A stretch of 41,486 nucleotides of DNA, from positions 1 to 41,486 of the forward strand of contig DATIGE010000045.1 of assembly GCA_035454885.1 (NCBI GenBank), given 5' to 3'. The notes beneath the pieces were generated by a model. It searched no databases and was not told the DNA's origin. It worked only from the letters and a program-made list of their open reading frames with translations. The translations under genes and the position numbers were made by a program. Positions within the stretch are counted from its first letter, which is position 1, and every line of letters starts with the position of its first letter. This document shows positions 23,295 through 30,652 of this stretch, in pieces. Origin of the DNA: a bacterium (GTDB lineage Bacteria; UBA10199; JACPAL01; GCA-016699445).

Positions 23295-25250
23295 ATGACG
23301 ACACAACGCGAATCTCCATGGCTCATGAGGACCTATTCCGGACACTCGTCCGCCAAGGCCTCGAACGAGCTCTATAAGACCAACCTGGCGAAGGGCCAGA
23401 CCGGTCTCTCCGTCGCCTTCGACCTGCCCACGCAGACCGGTTACGACTCGGACCACGTCATGTCCAAGGGCGAGGTGGGCAAGGTCGGGGTTCCCGTCTC
23501 CCACATCGGCGACATGGCGGCCCTCTTCGACGGCATTCCGCTGGAAAAGATGAACACGTCGATGACGATCAACGCGACCGCGGCGTGGTTGCTCGCTCTT
23601 TATATCGCCGTTGCGGAAAACCAGGGCGGCGACGTGAAGGCCCTTCAGGGAACCACCCAAAACGACATCATCAAGGAGTATCTCTCGCGCGGCACATACA
23701 TCTTTCCGCCCGAGCATTCGCTCCGCTTGATCGGCGACATGATCGCTTTCACGGTCCATCAGGTTCCGAAGTGGAATCCGATCAACATCTGCAGCTACCA
23801 CCTTCAAGAGGCGGGGGCGACGCCCGTTCAGGAGATCGCCTTCTCTCTCTGCACGGCGATCACGGTCCTGGACGCCGTGAAGGCCTCCGGCAAGGTCGAG
23901 CCGCAGCATTTTTCAAAAGTCGTCGGACGCATCTCGTACTTCGTCAACGCCGGCATCCGATTCGTGGAGGAGATGTGCAAGATGCGGGCCTTTGTCCGCC
24001 TGTGGGACGAGATCACCAGGACCCGTTACGGCGTCGACGACCCCAAGTACCGGATGTTCCGCTACGGCGTGCAGGTGAACTCGCTCGGCCTCACCGAAAG
24101 GCAGCCGGAAAACAACATCGCGCGCATCATCTACGAGATGCTGGCCGTCACCCTCTCCAAGGACGCGCGCGCGCGCGCCATCCAACTCCCGGCCTGGAAC
24201 GAGGCCCTGGGTCTCCCCCGCCCCTGGGACCAGCAGCTCGCTCTCCGGATGCAGCAGATCCTCGCCTACGAGACGGACCTGCTGGAATACGGCGACGTCT
24301 TCAACGGCTCGAAGGTCGTCGACGCGAAGGTGGACGAGTTGGTTTCCGGCGCCAAGAAGGAGATCGAAAAGATCGAATTGCTCGGCGGATCCCTCAAGGC
24401 CATCGATTATATGAAACAATCGCTCGTCGCCTCCCACGCGGAGAGGATCCGGAAGATCGAGGCCGGCGAGATCAAGATCGTGGGCGTCAATTGCTACGCG
24501 GAATCCGAGAAATCCCCCCTCACGACCGGCGAGGACGGCGGGTTCATGAAGGTCGATCCCAAGGCGGAACGGCAACAGATCGACCGCCTGAACGCCTTTC
24601 GCAAATCGCGGGATGAGGGAAAGGTGAAGAAGGCCCTGGAAGACCTGATGGCCGCGGCCAAGAACGACAAGAACATCATGCCCGCCTCGGTCGGGTGCGC
24701 GCACGCGGGCGTCACCACCGGCGAGTGGGCCTTCGCCCTCCGCGAGGTTTTTGGCGAATACCGGGCGCCCACCGGCGTGGGCGGCCAGCGATCGGCCGAC
24801 CCGAACGCCGAGGCCTTCAAAGGCCTGCGCCAGAAGGTGGAGGATAAAAGCAAAAAATTGGGCGGCCGCATCCGCATGCTCGTGGGCAAACCCGGCCTGG
24901 ACGGGCACTCCAACGGCGCCGAGCAGATCGCCGTGCGCGCGCGCGACGCCGGTTTCGAGGTCATCTACCAGGGCATCCGTCTCACGCCCGAACAGATCGT
25001 CGCCGCCGCGCGTGACGAGGGCGCGAACGTTGTCGGCCTCTCCATCCTCTCCGGCTCGCACAACGAGCTCCTGGCCGACATCATGGAGAGGATGAAAAAG
25101 GCGGGACTCGGAAAAATCCCGGTGGTCGTCGGCGGCATTATTCCCGAATCCGACAAGCCATACCTCCAAAGACTGGGCGTCGCGCGGGTCTATACGCCCA
25201 AGGACTTCGAGCTCAACCGCATCCTCTCCGAAATCGCCGACCTGGTCTAG
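23295..25250 (+). CDS. ecm: Ethylmalonyl-CoA mutase (coenzyme B12-dependent)
   Basis: 651 residues, matching single-chain ethylmalonyl-CoA mutase (MeaA type). It rearranges (2R)-ethylmalonyl-CoA to (2S)-methylsuccinyl-CoA with adenosylcobalamin. The catalytic barrel (1-510) opens SPWLMRTYSGHSSAKASNELY, then GQTGLSVAFDLPTQTGYDSDH, MNTSMTINATAAWLLALY, ALQGTTQNDIIKEYLSRGTYIFPP and RYGVQVNSLGLTERQPENNIARI. The C-terminal B12 domain (about 525-651) has the base-off motif LDGHSNG with His538, then GLSILSGSH and VVVGGII. The starting RTYSGHSSA and MeaA-like linker favour ethylmalonyl- over methylmalonyl-CoA mutase. The ATG has only a weak GGAAA site inside a palindrome. A run of 15 alternating C/G bases lies at 24164-24178. 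Confidence 0.92.
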   Translation: MTTQRESPWLMRTYSGHSSAKASNELYKTNLAKGQTGLSVAFDLPTQTGYDSDHVMSKGEVGKVGVPVSHIGDMAALFDGIPLEKMNTSMTINATAAWLLALYIAVAENQGGDVKALQGTTQNDIIKEYLSRGTYIFPPEHSLRLIGDMIAFTVHQVPKWNPINICSYHLQEAGATPVQEIAFSLCTAITVLDAVKASGKVEPQHFSKVVGRISYFVNAGIRFVEEMCKMRAFVRLWDEITRTRYGVDDPKYRMFRYGVQVNSLGLTERQPENNIARIIYEMLAVTLSKDARARAIQLPAWNEALGLPRPWDQQLALRMQQILAYETDLLEYGDVFNGSKVVDAKVDELVSGAKKEIEKIELLGGSLKAIDYMKQSLVASHAERIRKIEAGEIKIVGVNCYAESEKSPLTTGEDGGFMKVDPKAERQQIDRLNAFRKSRDEGKVKKALEDLMAAAKNDKNIMPASVGCAHAGVTTGEWAFALREVFGEYRAPTGVGGQRSADPNAEAFKGLRQKVEDKSKKLGGRIRMLVGKPGLDGHSNGAEQIAVRARDAGFEVIYQGIRLTPEQIVAAARDEGANVVGLSILSGSHNELLADIMERMKKAGLGKIPVVVGGIIPESDKPYLQRLGVARVYTPKDFELNRILSEIADLV

Positions 25251-25299
25251 CCTTGACGCGAACCCCAGCGCTCGACTAGACACGAAAGCTCATTTTTCG

Positions 25300-25317
25300 G
25301 CCCCCCTTCCCGGGGGC
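25300..25317 (+). terminator. Weak hairpin after ethylmalonyl-CoA mutase
   Basis: GCCCCC (25300-25305) pairs with GGGGGC (25312-25317) over a 6-nt loop. The T-run (ATTTTTC) lies upstream on this strand, so it would suit reverse-strand termination better; forward termination is uncertain. Confidence 0.3.
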
Positions 25318-25319
25318 TG

Positions 25320-25344
25320 TTACGTCCAGCCAGGATGGACGTAA
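25320..25344 (+). promoter_or_regulatory. 9-bp dyad in the leader of crotonyl-CoA carboxylase/reductase
   Basis: TTACGTCCA (25320-25328) pairs perfectly with TGGACGTAA (25336-25344) around GCCAGGA. It ends 17 bases before the ATG at 25362 and leaves the CAGGAGG site free. It could be an operator or a leader hairpin. Confidence 0.45.
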
Positions 25345-25361
25345 CGGAAACAGGAGGCCCC

Positions 25362-26639
25362 ATGGCGAAGGACATTTACGAACTCGGCGAAATCCCCCCC
25401 CTGGGCGAGACCCCCAAGAAGATGTACGCTCAGGTGGTCCGTCAGGACCGTTTCGGCGAGCCCAAGAATGCCTTCCAACGGGAGGCCGTCGAGATTCCCT
25501 CCCTCGAACCGGACGAGGTCCTGGTCTACGTCATGGCCGCGGGCGTCAACTACAACAACGTCTGGGCCGCCCTGGGCGTCCCCGTCGACGTCATCAAGCC
25601 GCGTTCAAAAGATCCCTTCTGGAAGGACGAGAGCGGTTTCCACGTGGGCGGGAGCGACGCCTCCGGCATCGTCTGGAAGGTCGGGAGCGCCGTGAAGAAC
25701 CTCAAGGTCGGCGACGAGGTCGTCGTCCATTGCGGCCAGTGGAAACAGGACGAGGCGTCGGTCAAGGCCGGCATCGACCCGATGTATTCCCCGAGCTTCC
25801 GCATTTGGGGCTACGAGAACAACTGGGGCAGCTTCGCGCAATTCACCAAGGTTCAAGACCACCAGTGCCTGCCCAAGCCCAAGCACCTCTCGTGGGAGGA
25901 GTCCGCGGCCTACATGCTGGTCGGCGCCACCGCCTACCGCATGCTCCACGGCTGGCCCGAGCACAAGGTCCGGGAAGGCGACGTCGTCCTGATTTGGGGC
26001 GGCACGGGGGGATTGGGCTCGATGGCGATCCAGATCGTCAAGGCGGCCGGAGGCGTGCCCATCGCGGTGGTCGGCGGCGACGACAAGATCGAGTTCTGCA
26101 AAAAGCTCGGCGCCAAGGGCGCCATCAACCGGAAGAACTTCAACCATTGGGGCATGCTCCCGCACTGGAAGGATACGGAAAAATACAACCAGTGGGCCCA
26201 GGGCGCGAAGTCCTTCGGCAAGGCCATCTGGGACGTGCTGGGCGAAAAGAAGTCCCCGCGTATCGTCTTCGAGCACCCGGGCGAGGAGACCGTTCCGACG
26301 TCCATCTTCGTCTGCGACACCGGCGGCATGGTCGTGATCTGCGCCGGCACCTCCGGTTACAATGCGACGATCGACCTCCGCTACCACTGGATGCGCCAGA
26401 AGCGTTTCCAGGGTTCGCACTTCGCCAACGACGACCAGGCCAAGGGATTCAACGACCTGGTCCTCGCGAACAAGATCGACCCTTGCCTCTCTCAGACCTT
26501 CGAATTCGCCGAGACCGGCACATGCCATCAGCTCATGCGGGAGAACAAGCACCCCGCCGGCAACATGGCGATCTTGGTCAATGCGAAGAAGAAGGGGTTG
26601 AAGAATCTCGACGAGACGATCAAGGCGCAGATGAAATAA
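25362..26639 (+). CDS. ccr: Crotonyl-CoA carboxylase/reductase
   Basis: 425 residues from the ATG with CAGGAGG upstream; an ATG 27 bases earlier lies inside a hairpin and lacks a ribosome site. It catalyses reductive carboxylation of crotonyl-CoA to ethylmalonyl-CoA using NADPH and CO2, the defining step of the EMC pathway. Medium-chain reductase fold: GroES-like part with [18 protein letters not shown] (61-78) and [15 protein letters not shown] (147-161), nucleotide loop [12 protein letters not shown] (211-222), and [11 protein letters not shown] with His353. Asn, Glu152 and His353 in these motifs plausibly correspond to the CO2-anchoring residues known for this family; the alignment is from memory. 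The 425-residue length and N-terminal block ([16 protein letters not shown]) distinguish it from ordinary quinone reductases. Confidence 0.95.
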   Translation: MAKDIYELGEIPPLGETPKKMYAQVVRQDRFGEPKNAFQREAVEIPSLEPDEVLVYVMAAGVNYNNVWAALGVPVDVIKPRSKDPFWKDESGFHVGGSDASGIVWKVGSAVKNLKVGDEVVVHCGQWKQDEASVKAGIDPMYSPSFRIWGYENNWGSFAQFTKVQDHQCLPKPKHLSWEESAAYMLVGATAYRMLHGWPEHKVREGDVVLIWGGTGGLGSMAIQIVKAAGGVPIAVVGGDDKIEFCKKLGAKGAINRKNFNHWGMLPHWKDTEKYNQWAQGAKSFGKAIWDVLGEKKSPRIVFEHPGEETVPTSIFVCDTGGMVVICAGTSGYNATIDLRYHWMRQKRFQGSHFANDDQAKGFNDLVLANKIDPCLSQTFEFAETGTCHQLMRENKHPAGNMAILVNAKKKGLKNLDETIKAQMK

Positions 26640-26644
26640 TGGCG

Positions 26645-26669
26645 TAGGGTCGATCCTCGTGATCGCCCG
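26645..26669 (+). repeat. GGGGCGA palindromic element, copy 2
   Basis: TAGGGTCGATCCTCGTGATC GCCCG-type element (26645-26669) between two convergent stop codons. It aligns base for base with copy 1, with loop CTCGT identical and a compensatory A-T to T-A change in the stem. One stem mismatch (T for G at 26650). Confidence 0.65.
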
Positions 26670-26672
26670 GTG

Positions 26673-27518
26673 CTACAACAAGTCCCCGATCGGAACCGAC
26701 GTCGAATTCGGCAGGCGCTTCAAGTCCTCCAACTTCATCGGGTCCACTTCCCAAGCCGGAATGCCGACGCTTGAGAGTTGGTTGAGCACCGGCCCCTCAA
26801 GATCGCCGGCCCGGCCGTAAATATCGGGGTAAACGACCACCGCGTCCTCCAGGACCGTCACGCGCTCATAGACGACATCCACGGGAATCTTTTCCTTGAG
26901 AGGCACGAAAAAGCTCTCCCAGCGGCGGGCCTCGTACTTGGGCCGCAGCGTCTCATCGGTCTGGTCGGAAAACTTGGACTGAAAAAACCACGCCAGCTCG
27001 ACGGCGTCCTTTCCCTTCATGCGCATGCAACCGTGCGAGGCGGGGGTCCCCACCGTGTATTCCTTGTTCGTCGCGTGGAGGTAGATGTCGCCGCCCAAGG
27101 ACATTTTCACCCGTCCCAGGGGGTTGCCCGGCCCAGGCGGCGTCGGTTTTTCGTTTTTTGCCCAGTCCGACGGGGGCGGATACCACCACGGGTTCCAGGT
27201 CACGTTGGAGAGATAGCGTGGCCCGACCGGCGTGCGGTAACGGTTCGACCCGACGGCGACGGGATAGACCTTGATCAACTTTCCCATCTCATAAAGAAAG
27301 AGCCGCCGGGCCGGCAGGTTGATGGTGATCCGGTAGTCGGAATTCTCTTCAACGTCTTCGCCGGTGGGGTCGGAGAAGGCGGCTTCGATCGCCTCGTGGG
27401 GCAAAAAGGGCATCCAGGAAAGCCTCTCGGCCTTGGCTTCCCGGGCATAAAAACTCTCGGCGGAAACGATCGAGGGCAGGAACAGCGCACCCAGGAGCAA
27501 GAAGGCGGTCCATCTCAT
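26673..27518 (-). CDS. L,D-transpeptidase (YkuD family), periplasmic
   Basis: 281 residues from the ATG at 27516-27518. Signal peptide 1-20 (…PSIVSA-ESF). YkuD domain about 62-210: ITINLPARRLFLYEMGKLIKVYPVAVGSNRYRTPVG…, then the catalytic signature with His148 in YLHATN, and SHGCMRM with His162 and nucleophile Cys164. It forms 3-3 peptidoglycan cross-links or attaches proteins to the wall through meso-diaminopimelate. The roughly 70 C-terminal residues after the catalytic core have no recognised motif. The start has no clear Shine-Dalgarno; a TGGTA-TCAT-TACCA repeat lies just upstream and may include the -10. It is divergent from the 3-hydroxybutyryl-CoA dehydrogenase gene and unrelated to the EMC pathway. 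Confidence 0.9.
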   Translation of the reverse strand: MRWTAFLLLGALFLPSIVSAESFYAREAKAERLSWMPFLPHEAIEAAFSDPTGEDVEENSDYRITINLPARRLFLYEMGKLIKVYPVAVGSNRYRTPVGPRYLSNVTWNPWWYPPPSDWAKNEKPTPPGPGNPLGRVKMSLGGDIYLHATNKEYTVGTPASHGCMRMKGKDAVELAWFFQSKFSDQTDETLRPKYEARRWESFFVPLKEKIPVDVVYERVTVLEDAVVVYPDIYGRAGDLEGPVLNQLSSVGIPAWEVDPMKLEDLKRLPNSTSVPIGDLL

Positions 27519-27553
27519 ACAACTGGTAATGATACCAAAAACCGGGTTTTTCG

Positions 27554-27583
27554 TTGACTTAATTTTACCCGGCTGAGTACAAC
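27554..27583 (+). promoter_or_regulatory. Promoter of 3-hydroxybutyryl-CoA dehydrogenase
   Basis: TTGACT (27554-27559), 18-bp spacer, TACAAC (27578-27583), 37 bases before the ATG, which has its own GAAGAGGAGATT site. Confidence 0.55.
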
Positions 27584-27620
27584 GGACGCCTTCCACGAGA
27601 AACAGAAGAGGAGATTCGTT

Positions 27621-28481
27621 ATGAAAATCAATAAGATCGGAATCCTCGGCACCGGCACCATGGGTCACGGCATCGCCCAGGTCGCCTCCTGGAGCGGTTT
27701 CGAGGTCTTGGTCAAGGACGTGAGCGAAGAGCGCACCAGGAAGGGCGTCTCGCTGATCGAAAAGAATTGGGGGCGATTGGTCGAGAAGGGCAAGGTCACG
27801 CCCGAGCAGGTCGGGAACGCCAAGAAACTCATCAAGGTTTGCACGAGCCTCGAAGAGCTGAAGGACTGCGACCTCATCATCGAAGCCGTCACCGAAAACA
27901 TCCAGATCAAGAAGGATCTCTTCGCCCAGCTGAACGGCGCCATCAAGAAAGAGGCCGTCTTCGCGACGAACACGTCGTCGATTTCCATCACGCTGCTGGC
28001 CGCGTCAAGCGGGCGTCCCGACAAGTTCGTCGGCATGCACTTCTTTAACCCGGTTCCGCTCATGGCCTTGGTGGAGATCATTCGAGGGATACAGACTTCG
28101 GACGACTCCTACCAAAGCGTCTTTGACGTCGCGAAGGCCCTCGGCAAGACGCCGGCGGCGATCAAGGACTCGGCCGGTTTCGCCGTCAACCGCCTCCTCC
28201 TCCCGCTCATCAACGAGGCCTTCTACGTCCTCCAGGACGGAATCGCGGACGCCAAGACGATCGACGAATGCATGAAGCTCGGCGCCAATCATCCGATGGG
28301 CCCCCTCACCCTGGGAGACTTCGTCGGATTGGACGTGACCCTCGCGGCCATGGAGGTCCTCCATCACGATCTCGGCGATGACAAGTACCGGCCCTGCCCG
28401 TTGCTGCGCAAATACGTCGAGGCGGGTTGGTTGGGGCGTAAAACCGGGCGCGGGGTGTATGATTATTCCGAACAAAAATGA
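27621..28481 (+). CDS. hbd: 3-hydroxybutyryl-CoA dehydrogenase
   Basis: 286 residues, the standard length. It interconverts acetoacetyl-CoA and 3-hydroxybutyryl-CoA with NAD(P)H. Nucleotide-binding loop [15 protein letters not shown] (6-20), [17 protein letters not shown], the catalytic region [14 protein letters not shown] and [15 protein letters not shown] with its His, and the C-terminal [20 protein letters not shown]…[18 protein letters not shown] and [12 protein letters not shown]. It supplies 3-hydroxybutyryl-CoA, and after dehydration crotonyl-CoA, for the carboxylase/reductase about 1 kb upstream; the dehydratase is not in the window. A palindromic element follows the stop. Confidence 0.95.
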   Translation: MKINKIGILGTGTMGHGIAQVASWSGFEVLVKDVSEERTRKGVSLIEKNWGRLVEKGKVTPEQVGNAKKLIKVCTSLEELKDCDLIIEAVTENIQIKKDLFAQLNGAIKKEAVFATNTSSISITLLAASSGRPDKFVGMHFFNPVPLMALVEIIRGIQTSDDSYQSVFDVAKALGKTPAAIKDSAGFAVNRLLLPLINEAFYVLQDGIADAKTIDECMKLGANHPMGPLTLGDFVGLDVTLAAMEVLHHDLGDDKYRPCPLLRKYVEAGWLGRKTGRGVYDYSEQK

Positions 28482-28490
28482 TATGTAAGA

Positions 28491-28515
28491 GGGGCGAATA
28501 CAAGATTCGCCCCTA
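28491..28515 (-). repeat. GGGGCGA palindromic element, copy 3
   Basis: GGGGCGAAT (28491-28499), ACAAG, ATTCGCCCC (28505-28513) followed by TAC: a perfect 9-bp stem. Read on the reverse strand it starts GTAGGGGCGAA and aligns with copies 1 and 2, with a C-G to T-A compensatory change and a C-to-T loop change. Confidence 0.7.
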
Positions 28516-28518
28516 CAC

Positions 28519-29532
28519 ATGCCATTATCCCCTCGCGAAAAGTCGAACATCACCCGCTGGAACGGCCGCCAAAAGCCGTTTTACGAGGTCTACTACGTCA
28601 AGGGTTGCGACACGGCCCAATCGGTGGGGATCTGGCTGCGCTACACGATCCTGTCATCCATCGACCGCCCGCCCGAGGCCTCGGTCTGGGCGATGCTCTT
28701 TGACGCGAAAGACCCGTCCCGCAACGCAGCGATCAAAAAAACGTATCCGCTCCAAAACGTCCGCATCGAGAGGGACGTCTTTTATTTCGCCGCCGGGCCT
28801 TCGGCGATCTTCGACGATGGCTGCCGGGGCGCCGTCGAACAGGACGGCCATCGCGTCTCCTGGGAGTTGAAATTTCCTCCTCACGACCGTCCGGAGCCCC
28901 TCTGGTACTTTCCCAAACCGCTGTACAAGACCGCCTTTCCCAAGACGAAGTTCGTGGTTCCGTACCTCTCGACCTCGCTCTCCGGAGAGTTTTCCTGGAA
29001 CGACCGGAGCTGGGTCTTCGGCCAAATGCCCGCCCATCAAGGGCATCTGTGGGGCACCGAGCACGGCGAGTCTTGGATCTGGGCGAACGCGAATACCTTC
29101 GACGACCCGACGTTCTGCTTCGACGGTCTCTCGGCCCGGATCCGGTTGGGGGACAGGACATCGCCTCCCCTCACCCTGCTTTTCTTTCAATGGGAGGGGC
29201 GCCTCTACCGGTGCAATTCACCCGTCCAATGGTGGACCAACCGGAGCGCGGGCGAGCTCGACCGCTGGCACTTCGAGACGATTTCGGATGATCTCATGTT
29301 CGTCGGCGATTTCCACACCGTCCCCGAACGCATGATGGCCGTCCGCTATCAAGACCCGGCGGGCGGCGAGCGTTTTTCGCACCACACCGAGCACGCCACC
29401 GCGAAGATCCAGGTCTTTGGAAAAACGAAGTCCGGATGGGAGACGATCAAGACGGTCACCGCCGAACGGTCCGCAGCCTTCGAGGTCGTCCGCCGCGAGC
29501 ACGATCCCCGCGTGAAGCTCCTGCTGCCGTGA
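28519..29532 (+). CDS. Tocopherol cyclase/CrtC-AttH-like lipocalin-fold protein (tentative)
   Basis: 337 residues, cytoplasmic by sequence. The opening WNGRQKPFYEVYYVK and the central HQGHLWGTEHGESWIWANANTF resemble the conserved blocks of tocopherol cyclase-like and CrtC/AttH lipocalin-fold proteins (in plant enzymes the equivalent block is H-x-x-H-x-W-G…W-x-W). Many Trp/Phe strands fit a two-barrel lipocalin layout. Substrate unknown; probably a lipid or isoprenoid. The ATG lies directly after palindromic element copy 3 and has no clear Shine-Dalgarno, so translation may depend on the upstream transcript structure. It converges on pyrE with a seven-base gap. Confidence 0.55.
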   Translation: MPLSPREKSNITRWNGRQKPFYEVYYVKGCDTAQSVGIWLRYTILSSIDRPPEASVWAMLFDAKDPSRNAAIKKTYPLQNVRIERDVFYFAAGPSAIFDDGCRGAVEQDGHRVSWELKFPPHDRPEPLWYFPKPLYKTAFPKTKFVVPYLSTSLSGEFSWNDRSWVFGQMPAHQGHLWGTEHGESWIWANANTFDDPTFCFDGLSARIRLGDRTSPPLTLLFFQWEGRLYRCNSPVQWWTNRSAGELDRWHFETISDDLMFVGDFHTVPERMMAVRYQDPAGGERFSHHTEHATAKIQVFGKTKSGWETIKTVTAERSAAFEVVRREHDPRVKLLLP

Positions 29533-29539
29533 TTTTCCT

Positions 29540-30163
29540 CTATTCCGAAAACCAATTCTGGGGATTTTTCGCGAATTTCTCGATCAGGCCGCGATCTTGA
29601 GGGGCAATCCGTCCCGTCTCTTCCGCCTCGTCCAGGAGGGCCTGCAAATTCGTCAGGGTGTGAAGCCGGCAGCGCTCCCTCTGAAACGCGTTTTTGGCGA
29701 AGGGGAAGCCGTATGTGAAGATCGCCACGCAGTCGTCGGCCTTGAGCCCCGCCTGTCGGAGCGCGCGGACGGCCTCCAGGCTCGACTGGCCCGTGCTGAC
29801 CAAGTCCTCCACGACGAGCACGCGGTCCCCCTTGCGGACCTGCCCTTCGATCCGGTTGCCCTTGCCGTGCGTCTTGGGGCTCGCGCGCACGTAGAGCATG
29901 GGCACTCCGAGCCGGTCGGCCAGGATGGCGGCGTGGGGGATGCCCGCCGTCGCGATTCCGGCCACGGCGTCGAATTTGAAGTTCTTGACGAGCTTGAGGA
30001 AGCCTTCCATCACGCGGTCGCGCTCCTTCGGGTGCGAGAGGAGGAGGCGGTTGTCGCAATAGATGGGAGAGCGGATGCCCGAGGCCCAGACGTAGGGTTT
30101 CGAGGGTCGGAGCGCGACGGCCCCGAGCTTGAGCAGGACTTTCGCAATCTTATTGGACGACAT
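29540..30163 (-). CDS. pyrE: Orotate phosphoribosyltransferase
   Basis: 207 residues from the ATG at 30161-30163, with GAGG eight bases upstream; a GTG directly before it (30166) is an alternative. It joins orotate and PRPP to give OMP in pyrimidine synthesis. YVWASGIRSPIYCDNR carries the substrate-loop motif, the flexible-loop region reads YVRASPKTHGKGN, and the PRPP motif is VLVVEDLVSTGQSS (about 115-128). Length is normal. It overlaps the upstream cupin gene by 14-17 bases on the same strand, suggesting translational coupling. Confidence 0.93.
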   Translation of the reverse strand: MSSNKIAKVLLKLGAVALRPSKPYVWASGIRSPIYCDNRLLLSHPKERDRVMEGFLKLVKNFKFDAVAGIATAGIPHAAILADRLGVPMLYVRASPKTHGKGNRIEGQVRKGDRVLVVEDLVSTGQSSLEAVRALRQAGLKADDCVAIFTYGFPFAKNAFQRERCRLHTLTNLQALLDEAEETGRIAPQDRGLIEKFAKNPQNWFSE

Positions 30164-30608
30164 CACCGGCCTCGATGACGTCCTTGCCGTCGAAAGGAGG
30201 ACTGAAGACCACGTAGACCGCCGCCGGTTTCTTGGACTCGTTCCTGAACGCGTGCACGACGCCGCGGGTGATCGTCAACACGTCGCCCTCCTTCATGCGG
30301 ATCTCCTGCCCCCCGAACCAGAAGGTCCCCCGCCCCTTCAGAAGCATCACGGTCGCGTCGTGCTTGGCATGCGTGTGGAGCTTTTCCGCGGTCCTGATCC
30401 AGACGAGATGGGCGCTGACGTGTTCGTTTCCTCCGATGTTCTTGATCAGCACGGGCCCCGTCCATTCCTCGGACGCCGGGGCCTTCAGGGACTGTTTCAA
30501 ATCGAGCTTTTCCAGCGTCCTCCCCTGAGGAACAAAGACCCCGTTCGCGGACGCCGTCGAGGAGGCGATCAACAAGGCGGTGAAGAATAAGGCGCGGAGT
30601 GTGGACAT
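30150..30608 (-). CDS. Exported cupin-domain protein
   Basis: 152 residues. Signal peptide 1-22 (…STASA-NG). A single cupin barrel spans about 45-140: metal motif 1 around LHTHAKHDATVMLLKGRGTFWFG (His, His, Glu-like positions) and motif 2 GDVLTITRGVVHAFRN. No catalytic assignment is possible; such small periplasmic cupins may bind metals or small ligands. It is transcribed away from the radical SAM gene (44-bp divergent gap) and overlaps pyrE downstream. Confidence 0.85.
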   Translation of the reverse strand: MSTLRALFFTALLIASSTASANGVFVPQGRTLEKLDLKQSLKAPASEEWTGPVLIKNIGGNEHVSAHLVWIRTAEKLHTHAKHDATVMLLKGRGTFWFGGQEIRMKEGDVLTITRGVVHAFRNESKKPAAVYVVFSPPFDGKDVIEAGDVVQ

Positions 30609-30652
30609 GACCCGAGACCTATACTATTCTTTCATGCGCCCTCAACTCATTT

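Noticed and set aside
24164-24178. Alternating C/G tract as a regulatory Z-DNA site
   Set aside because: It lies inside the mutase gene, encodes DARARA, and is adequately explained by GC-rich codon choice.
13636-28515. GGGGCGA hairpins as ordinary intrinsic terminators
   Set aside because: No T-tract follows any of them, and copies align in loop and flanks, which terminators would not.
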